The notes under the pieces were generated by a model. That model was given only the letters and a program-made list of their open reading frames with translations, searched no databases and had not been told where the DNA came from. From a virus, in IMG/VR virus record IMGVR_UViG_3300045918_000106, positions 1-43,226 of that record: 43,226 bases of DNA; one strand, 5' to 3'. The translations under genes and the position numbers were made by a program. Below are positions 26,947 to 34,762 of the stretch, piece after piece (position 1 is the stretch's first letter; the number at the start of each line of letters is the position of its first letter).

Positions 26947-28259
26947 ATTGATACTGCCCTCATTCTGTTTCCTACTAATGTTGCTCCTATCTCTCTTATA
27001 CTTTTAGAGATTAGTAATTTAGGATTCCGTGTTGTAGGACTTCCTTGTGCAAATCCTGGCTCAAATGTTTGATAAGGGTACTTCATATAGGAATAAAAAG
27101 CAGTTATCATACCTTCTTTTGATTGAGATAGCCTTTGTACTGTTACAGAATCTGCAAATCTACCAGACCTATAGTTAAGGATATTTTTACTTGTTCCTTT
27201 GCCCATATTCTTAGCTATTTGCTCAGATAGGGCTTGGTTTAGTATTACCTGTAAGGACGCAAGCGAAGTGAAGCGTCCTTGAAGGTTGCGCATCTGCGCT
27301 TTCTCTATAGTTGCTTTAAGTTTTCTAACTTTATCTAGGTCATCTTTAATAGCTTTTTGAATAGCGCTTTTATCTATCTTTACTGTATTAGTAGCTACTA
27401 ATACTTCAGGACTATTAAATTCTAGTTTCTCGCTTTTACCTTTTAGTATACTAACTAGTTCTTTACTAAGAATATCCACAAAACTGGGGGATCCTTTAGT
27501 ATTAATTAACGTTTTCATGAACTTATCGTCGCGCTCTCTTAAATTCTTTTCTAGGGCAACATAGTTTTCTGGGTCAAAATACCTACGTAACTGATTAGTT
27601 ATTACTTTAGTATTTTGTCCTGCTATTTGATTGTCTGATTTTAACTGCATTTCTACTAAGTATTTTTTTGAGGTCTTTTTATACTTAGCATATAGTCTAT
27701 GTTCTGGATTTTTTAAATTAGTGGTAACTTCATCTTGTTTTATTAGCTCTTTTTCAAAAGAACTAAGAGCACTTAATAGTATTTTCTTTGCCTCTTCAGG
27801 TACTTGACTTCTTCCTAGATTATTCATAGTTTGTGAGAGCAAGTTAGTAGCTATACCATATACATGTCCTTTTTCAAACTTATCGGAAATCTTACGCCCT
27901 TCAATACTTATAATATCTTTAAACCCCTTTTCAAGTATACTAGATATAGTTTTAAAACTAACTCTAGGGAAGTATAAATCATTATTAGGGGATATATCAA
28001 AACTTTTCTTTTTTCCCATAAAAGACATCATATTATCTTTTACTTCTTTAATCTGCTCTATAGTAGCTTCTTCCCCGGATAAGTAAGATAGTATATCTGC
28101 TATAGTATCCTCTGTTATCATAAAAGAAGTTTTTTTAGCTGCCTGCTCTTCTTCCCGTAAATATGAGGCAGTTTGCACCAATATATTTTTGTCTGATGCT
28201 TTAAACCACTTTTTATACGCTTGATTTTGTAAACAAGCACTAAATTCTTCTACACTCAT
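26943..28259 (-). CDS. Head-tail joining / gp10-like structural protein (candidate)
   Basis: The start chosen is the ATG at 28259, one base after the previous stop and preceded by GGAAT. The longer frame to 28295 runs into the connector gene. The product is 438 residues. It is Lys/Glu-rich and helical for ~300 residues. The C-terminal segment NYRSGRFADSVTVQRLSQSKEGMITAFYSYMKYPYQTFEPGFAQGS recalls HK97 gp10-like neck proteins ('SGRLA.S......'). It lies between the head-tail connector and the tail terminator, where a head-closure or neck protein is expected, but it is much longer than typical gp10. The role is inferred mostly from order. Confidence 0.6.
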   Translation of the reverse strand: MSVEEFSACLQNQAYKKWFKASDKNILVQTASYLREEEQAAKKTSFMITEDTIADILSYLSGEEATIEQIKEVKDNMMSFMGKKKSFDISPNNDLYFPRVSFKTISSILEKGFKDIISIEGRKISDKFEKGHVYGIATNLLSQTMNNLGRSQVPEEAKKILLSALSSFEKELIKQDEVTTNLKNPEHRLYAKYKKTSKKYLVEMQLKSDNQIAGQNTKVITNQLRRYFDPENYVALEKNLRERDDKFMKTLINTKGSPSFVDILSKELVSILKGKSEKLEFNSPEVLVATNTVKIDKSAIQKAIKDDLDKVRKLKATIEKAQMRNLQGRFTSLASLQVILNQALSEQIAKNMGKGTSKNILNYRSGRFADSVTVQRLSQSKEGMITAFYSYMKYPYQTFEPGFAQGSPTTRNPKLLISKSIREIGATLVGNRMRAVSI

Positions 28260-28260
28260 A

Positions 28261-28878
28261 TTAATTCCACGCCGAAGTATATATATCGAACACACGTGCG
28301 ATATGGGCTGGTAAAGTATTTTTAGTAATATACTCGACTTGAACTGTAGAAGATCCTGCTGTACGTTGGGACTTAACTGCCATATCCGATCTAAGATAGT
28401 ATCCTAGTAAATCTAGTACTGCTACTTTAAGGTCCGACGGAAGCGGGTCGAAGCCTGCTGTGTAAGTTACTTTATACGCATTAATTTTCTCTGGAAAAAT
28501 ATATGCTTCTGTATTTATTGGCTTTCTACGACTTGAAAACACTGAAATAGGAGCGATTGCTTGTATACTGCTATCTTCATTATCTACTACATATTCTTGA
28601 AACTCTGTAAGTACTGTATACGTTAGTCCAAAGTCATTAGAATATTCAACAGAACTAACTGCTATAAGAGGGTACTCACTCATTAATAGTTTATCTTTTC
28701 CACCCTTAAATACTTCGATCTTGGGGTCGTCTACATAGTCTACAAAACTTCTAGCGCAGAAGGTTTTTGTAAAATTACTGACGATAGGGATTAGATTTTT
28801 TATTTGTACATCTTGTGTGGTACTTGTAATTCCTGCGTATACTTTATACTCTGCTAGAGTAATTAGGTCTATTCCCAT
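28261..28878 (-). CDS. Head-tail connector (HK97 gp6-like)
   Basis: The product is 205 residues with AAGGAG before the ATG. DLITLAEYKVYAGITSTTQDVQIKNLIPIVSNFTKTFCARSF is the typical N-terminal helix pair of gp6-like connectors. A central beta insertion follows (KDKLLMSEYPLIAVSSVEYSNDFG). The C-terminal helices include YKVTYTAGFDPLPSDLKVAVLDLLGYYLRSDMA. Such proteins form a ring below the portal. It is the first gene after the major capsid gene and is separated from it by two hairpins, which probably lower its expression. Confidence 0.82.
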   Translation of the reverse strand: MGIDLITLAEYKVYAGITSTTQDVQIKNLIPIVSNFTKTFCARSFVDYVDDPKIEVFKGGKDKLLMSEYPLIAVSSVEYSNDFGLTYTVLTEFQEYVVDNEDSSIQAIAPISVFSSRRKPINTEAYIFPEKINAYKVTYTAGFDPLPSDLKVAVLDLLGYYLRSDMAVKSQRTAGSSTVQVEYITKNTLPAHIARVFDIYTSAWN

Positions 28879-28896
28879 TTGTTACTCCTTAATATT

Positions 28897-28930
28897 CTTT
28901 AATAAGAACTCAAATAAGTTCTTATTAAAG
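28897..28930. other. 14-bp perfect stem-loop in the capsid-connector gap
   Basis: Arms CTTTAATAAGAACT and AGTTCTTATTAAAG enclose a 6-base loop. It lies just after the G-rich terminator on the minus strand, ahead of the connector's AAGGAG site. It may be an RNase III site, a second terminator arm or a structured leader. Confidence 0.7.
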
Positions 28931-28932
28931 AA

Positions 28933-28950
28933 GGGGGAGGTGCCTCCCCC
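28933..28950 (-). terminator. Probable terminator after the major capsid gene
   Basis: Arms GGGGGAGG and CCTCCCCC are separated by 2 bases and followed on the minus strand by TTCTTT. It sits about 10 bp after the capsid stop codon. Confidence 0.75.
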
Positions 28951-28959
28951 AACTTTATA

Positions 28960-30885
28960 TTACGACCAACGAAGTGTTGAAACGCCCATACCATTAACGG
29001 TAGAAAGTTGAGTCATGCCAGTACGTAGGCTAGCTACTAATACTTTACGTTGAGTTTCAACTAGATCTTGTGTATCAAAACGTAGACCCCGTTGATTTCC
29101 TGATAGGAAGTTTCCTGCGGCTAGGCAAATAGCTCCAATGTTAGTAGTGGCTGAACTAGTACCTCCGGCCTTAGATCCAAATGAATCAGATACTAGAACT
29201 GGGCTATTACCAACTTGACCAACTTGACCTGTTAGCAAGGTTGCTTGAGGCCCAACTTGATTCATTGTTTGGAAAGTAGTGTCATCTAGCAAATCGTAGT
29301 AGACATCTGTAGAAACTACGTAGACTACTTCAGCTGGGTCAAGTCCCCAATAGCCTAGATCTTTACGCATAGCACGTAGATTAGCAATAGTGCATACACC
29401 AGTATTTGTTGGTACAACTACTGAAGTTGCATCGTAGATACCAAGACCTTTAACTGGGTCAGCACCACTACCTGCACCAACTAAATACGCTTTATCTACT
29501 GCACGAGCAACACGACGAACCATAGCATCACGTACGATTGGTAGAAGAATCAATAGTGTATCTTCCTCTTCTTCGTATGCTAAGTACTCGGCGGTTGCCA
29601 CTTTGTATGCATTAAGAGTAATTTCTTTAAGTTGATGAGTTTGAGTAGTGCCTGCAGATGCTGTTGTACCGAAGGATGTATTAGCCATCCATGTTGCTAC
29701 ACCCGCTTCTGGATTGACAGGGATAGTCATAACATTAGTATTCATGCTGATTGAACGAATCAATGGAGCAACTACTAAACGACGACGAATTTCAGCTTCC
29801 ATATTAGTAGAAACTTCAAGTTCCCAAGTAGCAGAAGCCATGTGTGTACCTGCTTTTTGAATTGTAGCAGCACCAAACTTAGTTTGGTCAATGCTTTTAT
29901 TCATAATCTTAGCAAGCATAACTGACTTTTCACGTTCATCATATGAACAAGTTTCAGCTCCTTTATCTGCAAAAGACATTTTGCTCTTTTGGATAGTTTC
30001 AAGTTCTGTTGCTTTTTCTTTTATAGAAGCTTCAAGACCTGCTAAAACATTTTTCGATGCTTCGGTTTGATCAGCAAAACGCTTTTCAATATCAGCAAGC
30101 AATCTTTCTGCCCCAGAGTCGGTACTCTTAATCACAGATGCAATTTTACTAGTAAGAGCAGCATCTTCTGCAGCAGCTTTTACTTCTGCTTCTTTTTGTG
30201 CTACTTGTTTAGCTAAGATTGCTTCTGTTGCCTTTGTTGCTGCTTCTGTAGCTGCTTTAGCTAACATTTGTTCCAATTCTTTTGGATCCATATTCCATTC
30301 CTTTGTGATTGTGTCTAGTTGCTTAGCTTCTGGAAGTTCTAGCCCTTTAGCTGATTCTTCTTTTGTAGCAAACTGACTTTTAAAATTACTATAATCTTCG
30401 GCACTATCAAAAGCCTTAGACAAACTAAATGTACTATCTTGATTACAGGGGATTGATACTACCGAGATCTCTAGAAGTTCTAGTTGCTTGATAATAAATA
30501 AATCTGTTACTGCATCATACATAGCATCTTTGATTGTGAATCCTACGCTAAATGCTGTAAGTACACCATCTTTTACTAAATTAAATACATCTTCCGCAGC
30601 GGCTGAGATTCTTGCTTTAACCCAGAAACCCTGTGCATCAATTCTATGATCAACCATTCTACCTATAGGCTGGTCATCTTCATGATAGGCTAATATAATA
30701 GGGTTTTTCAAGTAATTAACTAAAGCATCATTCCATGCTGTCATAGGGATTACATCACCAACTCTATCTACTTGTGTAGTATTTGCATATCCTTCAATAT
30801 TGATAGAATCAATAGTGTCTGATAGCATTGGTGTTGTATCTTTTGTAAATTGCTGCGTAAGGTATAAAACTTTATCTTTTTTCAT
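28960..30885 (-). CDS. Prohead protease - scaffold - major capsid fusion (HK97 type)
   Basis: The product is 641 residues with AAGGAG before the ATG. Residues ~25-150 match the HK97-family prohead protease: EGYANTTQVDRVGDVI, ILAYHEDDQPIGR with His68, LTAFSVGF with Ser113, and LELLEISVVSIPCN with Glu139 as likely triad members. Residues ~165-315 are an Ala/Lys/Glu coiled coil acting as scaffold (delta-like). Residues ~325-641 are an HK97-fold capsid (ATWELEVSTNMEAEIRRRLV, EEEEDTLLILLPIVRDAMVRRVARAVDKAYLVGAGSG). Usually protease and capsid are separate genes; here one frame carries all three. This part of the window has more balanced codon use, fitting high expression. Confidence 0.88.
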   Translation of the reverse strand: MKKDKVLYLTQQFTKDTTPMLSDTIDSINIEGYANTTQVDRVGDVIPMTAWNDALVNYLKNPIILAYHEDDQPIGRMVDHRIDAQGFWVKARISAAAEDVFNLVKDGVLTAFSVGFTIKDAMYDAVTDLFIIKQLELLEISVVSIPCNQDSTFSLSKAFDSAEDYSNFKSQFATKEESAKGLELPEAKQLDTITKEWNMDPKELEQMLAKAATEAATKATEAILAKQVAQKEAEVKAAAEDAALTSKIASVIKSTDSGAERLLADIEKRFADQTEASKNVLAGLEASIKEKATELETIQKSKMSFADKGAETCSYDEREKSVMLAKIMNKSIDQTKFGAATIQKAGTHMASATWELEVSTNMEAEIRRRLVVAPLIRSISMNTNVMTIPVNPEAGVATWMANTSFGTTASAGTTQTHQLKEITLNAYKVATAEYLAYEEEEDTLLILLPIVRDAMVRRVARAVDKAYLVGAGSGADPVKGLGIYDATSVVVPTNTGVCTIANLRAMRKDLGYWGLDPAEVVYVVSTDVYYDLLDDTTFQTMNQVGPQATLLTGQVGQVGNSPVLVSDSFGSKAGGTSSATTNIGAICLAAGNFLSGNQRGLRFDTQDLVETQRKVLVASLRTGMTQLSTVNGMGVSTLRWS

Positions 30886-30893
30886 AAGACTCC

Positions 30894-32078
30894 TTACGGT
30901 GCGGGATTTTTATCCTTAGGAGGGGCACCACCAACTCCTGGATTAACAGCGGAACCTGCTATATTCGCTGGTACTCTTAAACTATCACTATCAGGCATTG
31001 GAGGATAACGTAACTCCGCACGCGCTTCATTTGGGGAGATTATACCCCCGTTAACCAATGATGCGTGGTATGCTGCGATATCTTTTATGTCCGGTTGAAG
31101 GGATGATACGTTTGAAGTAACTACCTCTATGTCATATCCAAAGAAGCGTTCTACGGCCGAAGTAAACTTACGAGCTATAGGTAAAACGGTTTCTAAGTAA
31201 AATAATCGTAGATTAGGGGATATATTAGCGTTATTACCTCCATCTAAAAGAATTGGGGGTACACCTAGTGCTGTTAGTACTTTTGTGTTATGGGCTGTAA
31301 TAGAACTATCAAAGTCCATATCTTTAAAATTAGTATCTCCGATGCTTTTTAGTTTTAATCCGCTATCTAGGATCATTGGCTGTCTAGCACCGTTTTTTAC
31401 GCTGTATTTTTGTTTCCAGTTAGCGATTGTTCTATCTTTTGCTATTTGGCTTAATGTATTATCTGTTTCGATTACTATACCAGCTATAGCTCCGTTGTCA
31501 AAAAATTGATCTTGAAACTGCTGCATTTTATATAGGGTTTTAACACTTCTATCAGAAGATACTAATCTACTAGTACCTCTATATACAGAGGTACTACTTA
31601 GATCTTTAATATGTATAATTTCTGATGGATTAAATTTAGTAATTCCATGATACGTATACCCAGCTACAAAGGTTTTATCATCTGGTTCTACCGTCATTTT
31701 AGACGCAGGTAAATGATATAAGTATAAACCGTCATAATATATAAATATATTACCTTCTAGGATAAAATCTGTAAATATATGAGTTCTGAATTCTTGTGCT
31801 GATTGGTACGGATTAGGCGTAGTATTTAATATATTAACTAAACTTTTTTGTCTAACCGCCGATACTTGTCCTTGAGTAAGTTTATCTTTAACATCATAAT
31901 CTAGACTGGAGCAGGCTCCTACTATTAAAGATACTCCTCTATTAACACTCTCTAATTTGTCAAAAGCTTGTGCATATGTTATAGGTGCATTACTGTATAT
32001 GTTACTTCCATGTTCGTGCGCAATATACGACTGCGCGGGATTTTCTTTCTTAAACCAACTAAGAGGGTTTAAATTCAT
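30894..32078 (-). CDS. Portal protein (HK97 family)
   Basis: The product is 394 residues with AAGGAAT before the ATG. ITYAQAFDKLESVNRGVSLIVGACSSLDYDV, LVNILNTTPNPYQSAQEFRTHIFTDFILEGNIFIYYDG, LYHLPASKMTVEPDD, IIHIKDLS and GVPPILLDGGNNANISPNLRLFYLETVLPIARKF are diagnostic of HK97-type portals. The C-terminal helix ends in a Pro/Gly-rich tail. It forms the dodecameric ring at one capsid vertex through which DNA enters. It lies 8 bp before the protease-capsid gene and after the HNH gene. Confidence 0.92.
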   Translation of the reverse strand: MNLNPLSWFKKENPAQSYIAHEHGSNIYSNAPITYAQAFDKLESVNRGVSLIVGACSSLDYDVKDKLTQGQVSAVRQKSLVNILNTTPNPYQSAQEFRTHIFTDFILEGNIFIYYDGLYLYHLPASKMTVEPDDKTFVAGYTYHGITKFNPSEIIHIKDLSSTSVYRGTSRLVSSDRSVKTLYKMQQFQDQFFDNGAIAGIVIETDNTLSQIAKDRTIANWKQKYSVKNGARQPMILDSGLKLKSIGDTNFKDMDFDSSITAHNTKVLTALGVPPILLDGGNNANISPNLRLFYLETVLPIARKFTSAVERFFGYDIEVVTSNVSSLQPDIKDIAAYHASLVNGGIISPNEARAELRYPPMPDSDSLRVPANIAGSAVNPGVGGAPPKDKNPAP

Positions 32079-32086
32079 ATTATTCC

Positions 32087-32509
32087 TTAGTAGAACTTAG
32101 CAAAAGACCCTGCTTTAGGAGTACCATCAACTATACCCAAGACTTTAGCTTTTTGTATTTCAATCCATCTATTCTGCTTAGTTGATGAAGTTAGTGGGGG
32201 AGCTTTGCCAAATACTGAATGTAGTTTTAAATGGTGCTTAAGACATAAAGTAAATACTTCCACATAAATTTCAGAATGATGCTCGTCTATAAACTGATCC
32301 CTAATATTTAGTACCTCTTCATCAGTACTAATAGGATTTCCTGTATCTCTAGACCACTTATCTAATAACAGGGTTAAAGACGTAGTATGATGAAGTTCTA
32401 AATTATCAGTAGAAGAACAAATGTGACAACATTCTTTCTTCTCATATGCCGATTTAGCTCTATCACGTACATGCTTAACTGCTACTCTTTTATTGGTATT
32501 GGATGCCAT
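32087..32509 (-). CDS. HNH endonuclease-like protein
   Basis: The product is 140 residues with GGAA about nine bases before the ATG. CCHICSSTDNLELHH (Cys28, Cys31, His40, His41) and CLKHHLKLHSVFG form an HNH/treble-clef zinc core. HNH proteins next to terminase and portal genes are common in HK97-type phages and are known in several to assist packaging-linked DNA cleavage. The gene heads the transcript from the promoter at 32554-32582 and lies 8 bp before the portal gene. A homing-type role is the alternative. Confidence 0.8.
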   Translation of the reverse strand: MASNTNKRVAVKHVRDRAKSAYEKKECCHICSSTDNLELHHTTSLTLLLDKWSRDTGNPISTDEEVLNIRDQFIDEHHSEIYVEVFTLCLKHHLKLHSVFGKAPPLTSSTKQNRWIEIQKAKVLGIVDGTPKAGSFAKFY

Positions 32510-32553
32510 TTTTCAGTTTCCAGATTTTTGTTGCTATTTCGATTTTACAGCAT

Positions 32554-32582
32554 ATTGTAACATATGTGCAGGGGGAAGTCAA
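32554..32582 (-). promoter_or_regulatory. Sigma-70 promoter for HNH, portal and capsid genes
   Basis: On the minus strand, TTGACT (32577-32582) and TACAAT (32554-32559) are separated by 17 bp. AAAAATTTTTATCA lies directly upstream, the same element as at 4219, 6785 and 23931. Confidence 0.87.
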
Positions 32583-32617
32583 TGATAAAAATTTTTATGC
32601 CTGGTGCTACCAACGTA

Positions 32618-32648
32618 AAAAAGCCCACCTATTATAGGTGGGCTTTTT
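32618..32648. terminator. Rho-independent terminator, probably bidirectional
   Basis: Perfect 13-bp arms AAAAAGCCCACCT and AGGTGGGCTTTTT flank a 5-base loop, with T-runs on both strands. It ends the TerS-TerL-GIY transcript just before the promoter for the HNH gene. Confidence 0.92.
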
Positions 32649-32653
32649 AGTAT

Positions 32654-32875
32654 TTAACAGCCTGGTTTTCCTGAAGAGTTTTTATTTGGAACTGCTGCAT
32701 CCGCTACAGCAGTTGGGTGCATAGTAGAGGTTGATCCTGCTGTATTATCTGCACAATTTCCTCCAGCGCACATACCAAGATGCTCTTGAATAGAGGCTCC
32801 AGGCCCTACATGACTAGAAGGTAAGTGATCTGAGGACAATGCTACTGCGTTATTTACTTTTGGTTTACATCCCAT
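32654..32875 (-). CDS. Small Cys-containing hypothetical protein
   Basis: The product is 73 residues with AAAGGAAA before the ATG. It begins MGCKPKVNNAVALSSDHLPSS and contains MCAGGNCADN, ending KPGC. Four cysteines (3, 36, 41, 73) and three histidines could bind metal or form disulfides. Otherwise it is rich in Ala, Ser, Asn and Gly, without predicted helices or membrane segments. It is the last gene before the terminator at 32618-32648. I do not recognise the family. A small capsid-decoration or packaging-associated protein is possible but unsupported. Confidence 0.55.
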   Translation of the reverse strand: MGCKPKVNNAVALSSDHLPSSHVGPGASIQEHLGMCAGGNCADNTAGSTSTMHPTAVADAAVPNKNSSGKPGC

Positions 32876-32885
32876 AGTATTTCCT

Positions 32886-33452
32886 TTATAAATTGAATAA
32901 GCGGGAGAAGAATCCGCGATGTTTAAGTCTATACACTTCTTCAGTAAGTGTTTGAGATTCCCTCTTTAGAAGTTGAATCTCTTTTTCCAGCTTAGGTATC
33001 TTCGTACCCTTCTTAATTTGATCTAATTCATAATCACATTCTAAATTAGTCCTGTCTAGTTCTATAGATAAGTTTTTTATTTTCTTTCCTTGTTCTTGTA
33101 GGGCCTGTACTACACTAGCTGTGGAATTCTTTAATATTTCTGGGTCACTTAGTAGTACCTTGTAGTCTGCATTGGTAAGGGGCGGGGGTCTAGTTGTATT
33201 TAGTATCTTATTAGACCACATATTATTTATAAAATATGTCTCTACTATATCTAAGTGGTCTGAATGACATCCCCATATTACTTCGCGACTAGGGTATCCG
33301 TACTCGAAGTACTCCGCCTGCATATTTTTAGCGGCTTTTCCTTTACTAAATTTATCGAAGTGCTCTGACCATCTGCGATCAATATTATTACTCTTACCTA
33401 TATAGTAATTACCACTTCTAAAAGTTAGTTTATATATTCCCGAGATTATCAT
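32886..33452 (-). CDS. GIY-YIG nuclease-domain protein with coiled coil
   Basis: The product is 188 residues. Residues 5-7 GIY and 17-19 YIG, Arg26/27 in NNIDRRWSEH, Glu71 and Asn76 in VETYFINN are the catalytic and structural positions of the GIY-YIG fold, so the domain appears intact. Residues ~115-175 form a coiled coil, ending RGFFSRLFNL. No clear Shine-Dalgarno site is visible and the start is 2 bp after the TerL stop, so translation is probably coupled. Its neighbours suggest a homing nuclease or a packaging-associated nuclease; sequence alone does not decide. Confidence 0.82.
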   Translation of the reverse strand: MIISGIYKLTFRSGNYYIGKSNNIDRRWSEHFDKFSKGKAAKNMQAEYFEYGYPSREVIWGCHSDHLDIVETYFINNMWSNKILNTTRPPPLTNADYKVLLSDPEILKNSTASVVQALQEQGKKIKNLSIELDRTNLECDYELDQIKKGTKIPKLEKEIQLLKRESQTLTEEVYRLKHRGFFSRLFNL

Positions 33453-33454
33453 AA

Positions 33455-34762
33455 TTATGTTGTAAATGTGTAAAGTGCGTATCGTAAAGCGTCTGCCATG
33501 TGAGAAGCTTCATTATGTACAGGTTTCTCTTTGGTTAAATTATCGTTTGGATCCCACTGATATTGATCTAGTGCATCTAAGGTGTTAGTACACCTGCGCA
33601 GTATCTTTATTCTATCTTGCTGTACTAGGTTCTGTACGAACGTAATGCCAGGCAATATTTCTTTCTTTGCTTTAGTAGTAGCTATATCATATATGTAAGC
33701 CAAGTCTGAGGCTAACTGAGCTGCAGCACTATCTATAAATATAGTTTCTACTGCGTATTCGTTAATAAGTTCTTGTATTGCTGAAGCATGCTGAGCAGTT
33801 ACTTTTTCTGCTTCTAGATAGTCTGCGACAATATAAAATATTTCGGTCTCTATATTATATGCAACTACTATGAATGCTGTAGGATCTTTATACCCTGGAT
33901 CTAGTCCCCCGAAGTACTCATAGTTACCTTCAGGTAGTTCGTCTATTATATTCTCTTCTGATAACATATATACCTGTCCTTGGTAAGAGGTAAAGGACGC
34001 CATATACTCTTGATCAAATTCTGCAGCAGACATACTGCGCTTAGCTTCTGCAACGTCTTTATCAGACATTCGCTTATTCTCACTATAATCTGCTGTTAAT
34101 GAGCACCACTCATCATATTGTTCGTCAAACCCTCTTGCGTAGAACCTAGAAAACCAGTTCTTCTTACCTCTAGGGGTACTAATAAATATACATTTAGAAT
34201 TTGGCTTGTCTAGAGTAGGTCTTAAAGATACATTAAATGCAGCCTCTCCATTACTAGATAAAGCAGCCTCATCAAATATAATAAGGTCATAGCTACGTCC
34301 TACGCAGGAGTCAACTTGGGAAACTGACCCCATTCTCACAGTAGAGCCGTTTGAGATCTCTAAAATACGATCTTTTAAGTTATCCCTGATTATCTCTAGA
34401 TCAAATGTACCAATTAATTTACGTTGTAGTTCAAAACTAATAGTAGATAGGTTATAGTTAGGAGACATAATTAAAACATTACAGTTTGGTATAAGCAGTA
34501 CTAGCTGCCCTATTATGTTACTAATATAAGTCTTTCCTAGGCGTCTAGCTAATGCAGCACTAATAAATCTGAACCTAGGGTCATTGATCGCGTTAATTAA
34601 GGCAATTTGAGGGTCGTTTAATTCATCAAATACTGTACTACCTTTTTTACTCCCGGGCAGTAGTTTTAAATAGGTATCAATTGGTAGTTTTATATACCGT
34701 TTATTGGTATCAAATTCTGTTATCTCTGTCCTAGATACATTTTTACGAGATATTATTAGCAT
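33455..34762 (-). CDS. terL: Terminase large subunit
   Basis: The ATG at 34762, with GAGGAA five bases upstream, is preferred over an in-frame TTG at 34774. The product is 435 residues. The ATPase domain has a Walker A-like ARRLGKT (~72-78), Walker B DLIIFDEAA (~159-167) and the coupling motif IFISTPRGKKNW. The RNase H-like nuclease has acidic residues in GGLDPGYKD (~288), IFIDSAAA (~344) and HMADALRYAL (~424). It cuts and pumps DNA into the prohead through the portal. The start overlaps the glycosyltransferase gene by 20 bp. Confidence 0.95.
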   Translation of the reverse strand: MLIISRKNVSRTEITEFDTNKRYIKLPIDTYLKLLPGSKKGSTVFDELNDPQIALINAINDPRFRFISAALARRLGKTYISNIIGQLVLLIPNCNVLIMSPNYNLSTISFELQRKLIGTFDLEIIRDNLKDRILEISNGSTVRMGSVSQVDSCVGRSYDLIIFDEAALSSNGEAAFNVSLRPTLDKPNSKCIFISTPRGKKNWFSRFYARGFDEQYDEWCSLTADYSENKRMSDKDVAEAKRSMSAAEFDQEYMASFTSYQGQVYMLSEENIIDELPEGNYEYFGGLDPGYKDPTAFIVVAYNIETEIFYIVADYLEAEKVTAQHASAIQELINEYAVETIFIDSAAAQLASDLAYIYDIATTKAKKEILPGITFVQNLVQQDRIKILRRCTNTLDALDQYQWDPNDNLTKEKPVHNEASHMADALRYALYTFTT

